From an uncultured Clostridia bacterium (GTDB lineage Bacteria > Bacillota > Clostridia > Christensenellales > CAG-1252), in the NCBI GenBank assembly GCA_946626795.1, contig CAMOUZ010000061.1:1-6970 (forward strand): a DNA stretch of 6,970 nucleotides. Reading direction: 5' to 3'. Positions 1 through 6,970 of this stretch are shown here, piece by piece. Both the position numbers and the translations under genes were made by a program. How positions within the stretch are numbered: the stretch's first letter is position 1; each line of letters begins with the position of its first letter. The notes under the pieces were generated by a model. It made no database searches, was not told the DNA's origin, and was given only the letters and a program-made list of their open reading frames with translations.

Positions 1-3000
1 CCGTGTATATCGGCGGCTCCGCATACGGCGCGGAGAATGCTGTCCGTCTCAGCGCGCCCGGCTTGAAGTCCGGCGTGCTGGCGCTGCTCTTGCCTTATTT
101 CAGAGGAAGCGGCGAGAGCGGGGCTTCCGTCTCTGCTGCTGGCGATGAAGAAGACGGCGAGGAGGACCCCGACCGAGGAAATCTCAAACTCATCTTCTCG
201 CAGACGAGGGGCTTATTGCTCTCCGTGACGGGCTCGGCGCTGACCTACATCGCGGAGATCCTCGGCAGTAATATCGACCTTGCGGATTATATCCCGCCGA
301 TGGACGATGCGGAAGTGCAGATCTCTTCCGACAGACTCGGCGCGACCGTGCATTTCAATGAGCAGAGCTCCCTCGCGCTCAGCGTGGACGATCCTTCTCT
401 CTTCTATGAAGGGCTGGCTTCTTCCGCGGCGTTCGGCTCCAAAATCACGGGCGAAAGCGGCATTCGCTCCATGGCTTCCGCATTCGGCGGAGACGGCGCG
501 CTTCGCGTGAATGCTTCTCTTGAAGCGGAGGCGAAATCGGGTCCGACATTGGATGATTTCGGCGAAGTGACGGACGTGATGATCGCCACCACGGAGGACA
601 GAGATCTCGGCGCATTGCGCTTCTTGCTCCGTTCCGACGCGAATAATCACGTGAAATATTCTCTCGACGTCAAGCTCGCGATCGCGGGGCTCGATCTCGA
701 CGGGAAGAATTGGTTCTCTCTTGCGGATGATGCGGAGAGAAACGCGATGGTCTATGCCGCGCTGAAAGATATGAAGATGCAGCTGATGATCGTCGTGCGC
801 GACTTCAATGACGGGGGCAAGACGGTGCTCGGCGCGTATTACGATTACGACGTGACGGACGCCCTTTACGTGAAGATCCCCGCTTTGGATCTCTCTTTGC
901 GCCTTTCCGACGTCTTCAATCTGTCGGGCATGATCCAAGATCTCCTGCCGAAAGACGCTTCGACGGAGGTCAGCGCCGCGGCAAGTTCCGTGGGCGGCAG
1001 TTTTGTTGCCAAAGACATCGCGAAATTCGTCAGCCTTCTGAAATTCTCGGATAAACAGCTCGCCATCGATCTCTCGGCGCAGATCCTCAGCCGCGCGCTC
1101 CTCCTTATGAATATGGAGCTCTCGCTTCCGGAGATCTATTCCACCGTCACGATCGGAAATCTCGCGAGCACCTTGGGCGACGAGGATCTCGGTCTCGCCG
1201 TGAAAGTCAGCGCGGCGTTGCTCCCCGATTATATGATAGACCTCCGTCTGAGAGGCTTTGATATCGGCATCGGGGACTATCAGTCTGTCCTCGGCGAGCA
1301 AGCCTCATTCTTCGGCGATCTGCACAATTATTCCACCCTCGATACTTTGCGCGCGCATCTCACCTTCGACGTGGAGCTCTCTTTCAAAGTCGGAGAGAAC
1401 GTGGAGGCGCAAGACGGAAATGCTTGGCGCTTCGAGTCGCTTTTGTCCGAGCTGGATCTTTCCTTGAATCTCGGCATTATGGAGACCCTCAGCGGCGATT
1501 ACACGCTGCATGTGGACGCCGCGGTCAATATGGCGTCGGGCTTGGAAGAGCTTTACGGCTTGGAGATTTATCTCGAACTTCGTAAAAAGGATGCGGAAGA
1601 TCCCGAGCTTTCCCTTTATTACGGAAACGGCGTGTTGGGCGTCGATTTCCGCGCCCTCGACGTCGAGCCTTTCCGCCTCGATCTCGATCTCGGTAAGATG
1701 CTCTCCGCGCAGAACCAAAATAATCAAAACAGCGGATCGGATGAGATCGCTTCCGCCGAGTCGGAGGATGCGAATGTCAGCTTCCGATTCTCTAAGTTCC
1801 TGACTAAGCTCTCGGGCGTCGTCAAGATCTATCTCGGGAATGAAGAAGCGAAGATATCCCTCGCGGGCGACGTCTTGCACACTGCGCTTCTCTTCCTCGG
1901 TTATGAGAATTATTTCCCGATCATGGCAGAGGGCGTCACCGTGCTCTCTACGGAGAAGACGAATGCGCTCGAAGAAGGGGATTATAGCGTCACTGTGAAA
2001 TATAAGAAGGACGAAGTCACCTCCGTCACTTATCCCGACGAGACTTTCGTCTATACCCATTCTTTCGTGCGTAACGCGCGCACGCTTGATTTGAAAGGAA
2101 CGACGGTGGAAAAGATCGAGCTCATTGCGGAGGACGGCACCTCGGCGGCGACCTATTCCACGAAAGCGGATATCGAGAGCGCTTTTTCCATCGACGCGAT
2201 GAAAGGACTCATCACTTGGGGCACGGGCGCGAACTTCAAGGCGCTTTCGCTCGGCACGTACCTCGTGCGCGTCAGTAAGAGCAACGGCGTGATCTCGGAG
2301 TTTAAGATGACGAAGGAGATCGTGCCTTTCACCTATAACGGACTCACCTTGGAAGGAAAGACGATCTCGGAGATCAGGATCGCGCGGAGCGGCATGGATA
2401 CCATCGTCATCGAAGGCGTTCCGATCAGCGCTTCGAACGGTTGTATCAGGGATTATTTCGCCGTCAATGCTTATGCGGGCATCAGCCTTGAAATCAAGGA
2501 CGGCATCACCGCGCGCGTGCAACTGAAAGGCGACACCTATGTCGAGCTCGCTTTGAAGAATATCGATATCGATATGGAAGGCGGCGTGGTGGAGAATAAG
2601 ATCATTTATTCCGAGAATACCGAGATGATCAAGTCCCTGCTCCTCGAATGCTCCGTCGAGATCGACGCCTCCGTGGAAAACGGGCTTTATCTCGCGCTGA
2701 CCGAGCTCCTCGGTCCGACGATCAAGGACGCGCTCGGCGGCATCTTCTTCTCCAATGACGTGAATTTTTATATTGACGAAGCGATCGACAAGCAATACAG
2801 GGTGGACGTTAAAGCGAATGTGCGCCTCGACGACGGCGATTTCGATATCGCCCACAGTGATTTCGTCATCTCCGTTTCGGACGTCACGGAGGTCGAAGAG
2901 ATCCTCTTCTCGATCTATTACGTGGGAAGCGAGAGAAACGGCGCGCTCTATATTTCCTTGCCGTATTTCGATTTGAAGCTCAAAATCGACGAAGTGGATT

Positions 3001-6000
3001 TCGTCACCCTCATCAATAAAGCGTTGAAAAAGAACGTAGCGGAAGAAGGCGTGGACGAGACGGAAGTCTCCGCCGCAGAGGGAAATAGCGCGATGAAGAA
3101 AGCCTCCGCCATTCTCGCGGAGATCTTCCTCGGCATCAATGTCTATAACGGAAAAGTCCAAGCCACCTTCACGGAGAACGTCTTGAATTTCATCCTCTCC
3201 TTGGTGGATAAGAATATTCAGAAGACCTTCCGTTTGCCGGTGATCGAGACGGATAAATCCTCTCTGACCATCGAATTCTCCGACAAGGATAAGCCTTTCA
3301 TTGATCTTCTCATCGACGTGGAGGATAATTCCGCCGATCCGAAGAACGATATCACGGCGAAAGAGGCGACCCTCGAAGTAAAAGTCAGTCGCCCGAAACT
3401 CACTTTGAACGGCGAGATCAGCTTTAAGAATAACAGTAACGAGAATGATCTCGGCACTTATCAGAGCATCAGCGACGCGGGCTCGATCAGCCTGAATCTC
3501 TCCGCTTCGCTCGAAATCGACGGCGATGAAGAGAATAATATCCGCATTTCCTCGCTCCTTGCGATGTTGACCAAGGAAGGGGAGGATAGTCCCGCCGTCG
3601 TCACCGCCGATCACGTCAATACGACCTATACGATGAATGCTCTCGTGAATCTCTCGCTCGACACCCTTTACGACACCGTGATGGACAGCCTCGAAGAGAG
3701 CCTTTATTCCAATGTCTCCCTTGATCTTTCCTTCGAAGATATGATCAAGAGCCTCTTGCGCGATCTTTATGCGCACGTGACTTTGGATCGGACGGCGGGG
3801 ACCGAAAGCACGAGACTCTTGAATGCGTATTTCTATAATAACTGCCTCTATGCGGATCTTTCCGCTCTCGGGATGCCGAAAGTAGCTGTCCCGACCGATC
3901 TTTCCAAGCTCGTCGGCAAGAAGCAAACCGCTTGGTGCTCCGAGGCGCTTTATGAAAGCAAGATCGACGCCGCGAATATCAAGGTGGAGTATTGCGATTG
4001 CAATGCCTTCGGCGTGGTGCTGAAAGATCTCGGCGAGACGACGAATCTCTCCGATCACGCCACGGCGAAGATCGCCGAATCGACGATCGATTCCTTCGAC
4101 ACCCTCGGCTCTCTCTTCGCTGCGGTGATGGGTTATTACGACATTACGGACAAGACCGCGGAATGGACGCTCGACGAAGAAAGCGCGGCGTACGGCGCGT
4201 ATGCCGATTTCTATGAGAAAGCGAAGGCGATCTTTGAGGACTCCTATCTTGCCCTCACGCAGGATCTCTCTTACGGCGTGACCTCCGGCGCGATCATCGG
4301 GCTCAATAAGCCCTTTACCGTGACCTTCGGCGGCGACGAGAGCTTGAAACTTGCGGATTACAGAACGGTCGTCGCGAGACTCTTCGGCTATGACGACGCG
4401 ATCACCTTCACGCAATACGCAGAAAACCTTGCCGCAGCGTATAAGAAGAATGCCGCCGGCGCCTCCGCCTCCACCACGGCGGGAAGGCTCGCATATGACG
4501 GGGCGATCTATACGGAAAACGGATCTTTGATCCTGCCTTTCGCCTTTAAGAACAGGCTATGCTCCGCGGCGCTTGCTTACGTGATCTTGGACGCGGATGG
4601 CGTGATGTCCGTATGGCTCAGCGACGTTACCGCCGCTTGCAGATCGGCGAATTACAATAACGTCCTGCGTAATTACAGAGTGGCGGGCGTCACCGTTTAC
4701 GGACGTTGTATGCTCTTCGAGACGACGGGCAAGACGGGCGTCTCCGCCGCAGAGGTCGAGCCGCGCGATTATACTTCGCCCGCTTACGCCTCGGCGATCA
4801 ATCTCATCTATAACGCGGAAGGACTGCTCCTTGCGATGGAGTCCGCCGTCTTCTCTTCGGCGCTCCAAGCCGTGGGCATCGAGAACGCTCTCGACATGCG
4901 TTTCTCCGCGAAGATCCATACGGAGCATGGCGTCAGTGCTGCTTTGAAGGTCAAAGGCAAGAAATCCGACGAGACGGACGCCGAGACGTCCTTGGAGCTC
5001 TCTGTCGCGAAGCCCGAGATCGTCCTCGGCGGCATGATCGACGGACTGCTCGAAGATACCTCCGAATACGGTTATCTCGATCACTTGGAATATATCAGCC
5101 TCGCGCTCGAACTTGATTTCGACGCGCTCTTCCGTGATTCCGAGGAAGTGGGCGAATACGCGCTCGAAGGCATCGCGAAGACGCTCTTCAATGACGAGAC
5201 CATTCCCGTGGAGATCATAGGCGACGATATCTCCGTGGCGCTCCGCGTTCTCGTGGAAGCGAATCTCTCCGTTACCGACGTCAATCGTTCGGAGATCTTG
5301 ATCCGCGTTTATAACGGCGACGACGAATGGATCACGCTCTTCTATGACGGAAATAATGAGCTCGTGATGTATCTGCCTATTATCGACGAGAGCTTCGATA
5401 TGACCTTCACTTTCGATCTCTCGAAGCTCCTCGGAAAGAGCCTCACGAATACGGTGAACGGTCTCTCCGACACCATCAAGAACCTTGTCTATGGCACGCT
5501 GCCTTCTGCTTTGGACGCGGAGAGCGAAGAGACGACCTCCGAGACTTCCGCATCCGAAGAAAAGAGTCTCCTCGGCGTGGTCTTCACGGCGCTGGACAGC
5601 ATCACTTTCGATTCTGCGGGCAGGATCGGCGTGCGCTTCCTCGGAAAGATCGTCGAGAGCCTCAGCGAGTACGCGATCGGCACGCCCTTCAAGTTCGGCA
5701 ATATGGCGTATCTCGAAGTGTATGCGAATCTTCTCGCCGGAGAGCTCGGGATCAAGACCGAGCTTGAAAATAAGTCCGATTCCTTCCTCGAAGCGGAGAA
5801 TAATCGTCTCTCGCTGACGGTGAAGAATTATTCCGTTTCTCTCGTCAAGAGAACGATCGACTTCGATAAGTCTCTTTACAATACCGTCGACGACTATGAG
5901 TTCCTGCATGTGCAGACGACGGGGCGCTTGGAATACAGCTTCCCCGACGGCGTGTATGACTTCGGCGGTTTCTTGAAGAGCATCGCGGATAACGTGAATG

Positions 6001-6970
6001 TTCCCGTGAAGTTCGAGGGACTGCAAGGGAATGTGGAAGTGAATTTCGAGATGAAGATCTGTGTTTCCGACCTCGATCGCAGTGAGCTCCGTTTCGATTT
6101 CGTTTGGGATAACGGTTGCGTCTTGCAGGCGTATATGGACGTCTGGACGGGCGAGATCTATATCTATGCGCCTTGGCTTGACGTGGAGAAATTCCTCATT
6201 AAGAATGTCGACACTTCCTTTGTCCATAAATTATTGCCGTCTTCCAGCTTGTCCGGCGCAGATCAAGATGAAGAGGCGAGCGAGGAGTCTCCCGTTTCGG
6301 AAGACCAAATGAAGACGGTCTCGAAATACGCCACATTGGCGGCGACCATCATCGATCGCATCCTCCTTACGGACGGCTCCGTGCCGGCTTACGGCGATAA
6401 GGGCGTCATCATCGATATCGACGGAAACTTCCTCGAAATCTTGCTCAAAGAATTCGCGTCTTCGCTCGATATCACCCTCCCCATCACTTTCGATGCCGTG
6501 TCCGTTTCGATCCGTAAGAACCGCGTCGATCTCGCGATGAACTTCGTGAAGGACACGGATCAAGGCTATATCAACGGGGAGCTCACCCTCGATCACTTCG
6601 GCTTCCGCGACGTGAATATTCGCCCCGCGGTCACGCAGAACGTGACGGAATTCGTCACGCTCCTCGATTATGCGGATAAAGACTATCCGCTCGCGCTCGA
6701 ATACTTCCATATCGACACGACGCTCTTGCTCGGCGTGAATTTCGTCGAACAGACCCTCTCCATGGATCAGATCTTCATGTATATCTTCGGACAGGGCTTC
6801 GAGCTCGTCAGCGAGGAAGTGGACGCGGCGTTCGAGCTCCATATCGAAGGGAATCTGAATCTTAAACGTGTGGAGAGGAGCGACATTCTCGTGCGTCTCT
6901 ACATGACTTCTTCTTCCACGACCAAGCTCTTCCTCCGCGCATATCTCGTCGCGCAGGATCACGCCTTGTA
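1..6970 (+). CDS. Giant modular beta-repeat protein, function unknown (internal fragment, both ends outside the window)
   Basis: Frame 3 is open from base 3 to the last complete codon at 6966-6968, giving 2,322 residues with no stop. No start can be chosen because the gene begins upstream. The translation has normal protein character: alternating hydrophobic/polar strands, Trp encoded by TGG, few cysteines and an acidic overall look. It resolves into seven divergent modules of about 257-300 residues plus the start of an eighth, with extra domains inside modules 3 and 5. I see no nucleotide-binding loop, protease, glycosidase or other catalytic motif, and no stretch of about 20 hydrophobic residues that could span a membrane. 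The repeats and Ser/acidic linkers resemble secreted or surface proteins, and the strand pattern recalls LolA/LppX-like or beta-groove lipid-binding folds, but both readings are inference. Possible alternatives are an adhesin or a structural surface protein. I am very sure it is one coding frame and unsure of its function. Confidence 0.93.
3..860 (+). repeat. Protein module 1 (residues 1-286)
   Basis: The fragment opens with VYIGG, which aligns with the L-Y-V entry strand of later modules, so this module is missing at most a few residues. A Gly/Ser/acidic linker follows at residues 35-59 and includes VSAAGDEEDGEED. The strand-helix-strand part spans residues 69-99, from RGLLLSVTG to the PP at 98-99. 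The paired strands that follow include residues 104-119 and LALSVDDPSLFYEG at 124-137. The middle (about 140-215) is Gly/Ser/Ala-rich and less regular than in other modules. The exit strands are at about 217-230 and 257-283, ending in GAYYDYDVTD just before module 2. Confidence 0.7.
861..1631 (+). repeat. Protein module 2 (residues 287-543)
   Basis: This is the shortest module (257 residues) and a good reference copy. The entry strand is ALYVKIPALDL (287-297). The linker at 316-335 contains TEVSAAASS. The strand-helix-strand part is at 350-378, running from DKQLAIDLSAQIL to LSLPEI. Paired strands follow at about 380-425. The middle holds two more alternating strands near 450-465 and 484-494. 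Exit strands are GDYTLHVDAAVNM (498-510) and GLEIYLELRKK (519-529), and the module closes with LSLYYGNG. It matches modules 1, 3, 6 and 7 in the order and spacing of these parts, but residue identity is low. Confidence 0.75.
1632..2942 (+). repeat. Protein module 3, enlarged by an insert (residues 544-980)
   Basis: The entry strand is VLGVDFRALDV (544-554), followed by RLDLDLGKML. The linker at 569-591 is rich in Asn/Gln and then Ser/Glu, unlike the mainly Ser/Ala/acidic linkers elsewhere. The strand-helix-strand part at 613-640 (NEEAKISLAGDVL to FPI) lines up well with module 2 residues 350-378. The module is then interrupted by about 160-180 residues of other sequence. It resumes at about 826 with ISLEIKDGITARVQLKGD and VELALKNIDIDMEGG, matching module 7 residues 2165-2205. 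Exit strands are QYRVDVKANVRL (932-943), the strand around 954-960 and ILFSIYYVGS (967-976). Motif-to-next-module distance is 368 residues, against 181-233 in all other modules, which locates the extra sequence. Confidence 0.7.
1923..2450 (+). other. Beta-rich inserted domain in module 3, possibly Ig-like (about residues 641-816)
   Basis: This stretch interrupts module 3 between the strand-helix-strand part and the following paired strands. It has two G-x-Y-x-V-x-V strands, GDYSVTVKY at 659-667 and GTYLVRVSKS at 751-760. In Ig-like and fibronectin-type beta sandwiches this pattern is typical of a late strand, so one or two small beta-sandwich domains are plausible. Short Thr/Val/Glu-rich strands surround them. 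The borders are approximate (within about 15 residues), because the flanking module is divergent. The Ig-like reading is inference from strand pattern only; no family was identified. Confidence 0.45.
2943..3842 (+). repeat. Protein module 4 (residues 981-1280)
   Basis: The entry strand ALYISLPYFDLKLKID (981-996) is one of the clearest copies. The linker at 1011-1030 contains TEVSAAEGNSA. The strand-helix-strand part runs from YNGKVQATFTENVL to FRLPVI (1048-1081). Paired strands follow: SLTIEFSD (1087-1094), FIDLLIDVED (1099-1108), then ATLEVKVSRPKLTLNG (1122-1137), which resembles modules 1 and 5 at the same place. The middle has alternating strands at 1161-1172 and 1210-1220. A helix-rich part (1221-1258) comes before the exit segment, and the module closes with RLLNAYFYNN just before module 5. 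Confidence 0.72.
3843..5357 (+). repeat. Protein module 5, the longest, with a large cysteine-bearing insert (residues 1281-1785)
   Basis: The entry strand CLYADLSALGM (1281-1291) is followed by VAVPTDLSKLVGK, echoing the D-L-S-K-L-L-G-K of module 6. Instead of the usual short linker there are about 270 residues of different sequence. The remnant linker VSAAEVEP (1580-1587) then leads into the strand-helix-strand part from NAEGLLLAMESAVF to LDMRF (1604-1634). Paired strands follow at 1643-1652 and 1663-1677 (LELSVAKPEIVLGG, similar to module 1). Exit strands are ISVALRVLVEANLSV (1743-1757), EILIRVYNG (1764-1772) and WITLFYDGNN (1776-1785). From the strand-helix-strand part onward the spacing is that of a normal module. 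Confidence 0.68.
3918..4739 (+). other. Cysteine-bearing inserted region in module 5 (about residues 1306-1579)
   Basis: The region holds six of the eleven cysteines of the visible protein: C1312, C1331 and C1333 (a C-x-C pair), C1520, C1546 and C1569; C1281 lies just upstream. The first half (about 1340-1425) looks mainly helical and is Ala/Glu/Tyr-rich. The second half is mixed, with strands around GSLILPFAF (1507-1515) and AALAYVILDADG (1522-1533). The insert replaces the position of the short linker in other modules. If the protein is exported, the cysteines could form disulfides; metal binding by the C-x-C pair is another possibility. Neither is shown by the sequence, and I recognise no known domain. 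Confidence 0.5.
5358..6152 (+). repeat. Protein module 6 (residues 1786-2050)
   Basis: The entry strand is ELVMYLPIID (1786-1795), followed by a strong alternating strand and DLSKLLGKSL (1805-1814). A longer helical piece separates this from the Ser/Thr/Glu linker at 1838-1854 (ESEETTSETSASEE). The strand-helix-strand part is at 1870-1898 (DSAGRIGVRFLGKIV to PFKF). Paired strands follow at 1902-1920 and 1935-1950. Exit strands are NVEVNFEMKICVSD (2010-2023), RSELRFDFVWDNG (2026-2038) and LQAYMDVWTG (2041-2050). C2020 and C2039 sit on neighbouring strands. The total of 265 residues is typical of an uninterrupted module. Confidence 0.74.
6153..6962 (+). repeat. Protein module 7 (residues 2051-2320)
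   Basis: The entry strand is EIYIYAPWLDVEKFL (2051-2065). The linker at 2079-2102 is strongly acidic and Ser-rich (GADQDEEASEESPVSED). The strand-helix-strand part runs from GDKGVIIDIDGNFLEILL to ITLPI (2131-2161). Paired strands VSVSIRKNRVDLAMNF (2166-2181) and GELTLDHFGFRDVN (2191-2204) match module 3 after its insert. The middle includes LALEYFHIDTTLLLGVNF (2230-2247). Exit strands are AAFELHIEGNLNL (2275-2287), RSDILVRLYMTSS (2292-2304) and KLFLRAYLVAQDH (2308-2320), which lead into an eighth entry strand beginning A-L at 2321. Confidence 0.75.
6963..6970 (+). repeat. First residues of an eighth module (truncated by the window end)
   Basis: The last codons read Ala-Leu, followed by the first two bases TA of a third codon. 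This is what an A-L-Y entry strand, as in modules 2 and 4, would give, and it sits 270 residues after the entry strand of module 7, the expected spacing. The call rests on spacing and two residues only. Confidence 0.4.

Noticed and set aside
1080..1127. Possible membrane helix around residues 360-375 (ILSRALLLMNMELSL), and similar short hydrophobic runs near 24-33 and 624-633
   Set aside because: The runs are too short and are broken by charged or polar residues. They fall in the helix of the repeated strand-helix-strand segment or beside an entry strand.
3993..4001. C-x-C at residues 1331-1333 as a metal-binding site
   Set aside because: There is no second C-x-C or nearby Cys/His pair to complete a zinc or iron-sulfur site. 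It is noted only as a possibility under the module 5 insert.
1305..4415. A 1,036-codon minus-strand open frame, with similar ones at 213-1301, 4557-6227 and 6231-6962
   Set aside because: All are in mirror register with the continuous sense frame and end exactly at rare sense Leu/Ser codons. Their products are very rich in Arg, Glu, Asp, His and Ile, as expected for the reverse complement of GAT/CTC/ATC/GCG-rich codons, and show no domain.
404..5755. Short minus-strand open frames in other phases (404-592, 866-1066, 2948-3139, 3218-3457, 4808-5035, 5081-5284, 5489-5755)
   Set aside because: They lie inside the large frame and are not in its mirror register; their products are Ser-rich, with no domain and no upstream signals.
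280..6312. Short + strand open frames in other phases (280-510, 1258-1467, 1510-1803, 2773-2976, 3992-4216, 5485-5817, 6061-6312)
   Set aside because: They lie wholly inside the large frame and their products are Arg/Ser-rich with no recognisable pattern.
1..6970. CRISPR array, tRNA/rRNA, insertion sequence or phage elements
   Set aside because: The coding frame is continuous and explains every base. No direct repeats with regular spacers, terminal inverted repeats or RNA-gene hallmarks were seen.

Overview
The whole window lies inside one very large protein-coding gene on the + strand. Reading frame 3 (first full codon at base 3, so residue n of the visible fragment begins at base 3n) has no stop codon for 2,322 consecutive codons. 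Neither the start codon nor the stop codon is inside the window. There is no intergenic DNA, promoter, ribosome binding site, terminator, RNA gene or mobile element. The long open frames on the opposite strand are codon-for-codon mirrors of this gene.

The protein is built from a divergent repeated module. I can follow seven consecutive modules and the first two residues of an eighth. They start near fragment residues 1, 287, 544, 981, 1281, 1786, 2051 and 2321. The plain modules are about 257-300 residues. Module 3 is about 160 residues longer, because it carries a beta-rich, possibly Ig-like insert. Module 5 is about 250 residues longer, because it carries an insert that holds most of the protein's cysteines.

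Each module has the same order of parts: (a) an entry strand of the type L-Y-V-x-h-P-x-h-D-h; (b) a Ser/Ala/acidic low-complexity linker 25-50 residues later; (c) a strand-helix-strand segment, often ending near a proline (LP or similar); (d) two or three alternating-pattern beta strands; (e) a variable middle; and (f) two or three long amphipathic strands that run into the entry strand of the next module. No enzyme signature and no membrane-spanning segment is visible.

The function is unknown. The alternating hydrophobic/polar beta strands recall bacterial lipid-binding folds (LolA/LppX-type half-barrels) or repeating beta-groove lipid-transfer proteins. That is inference only, and I could not assign a named family. 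Tandem modules, acidic linkers and an Ig-like insert would fit an extracellular or cell-surface protein, but the signal peptide and anchor, if any, lie outside the window.

The organism is most likely bacterial: the frame is intronless for 7 kb. Codon use favours ATC, CTC, GCG and TCC and nearly excludes TTA, CTA and TCA. I would guess an uncultured Clostridia/Firmicutes-type genome, with low confidence.
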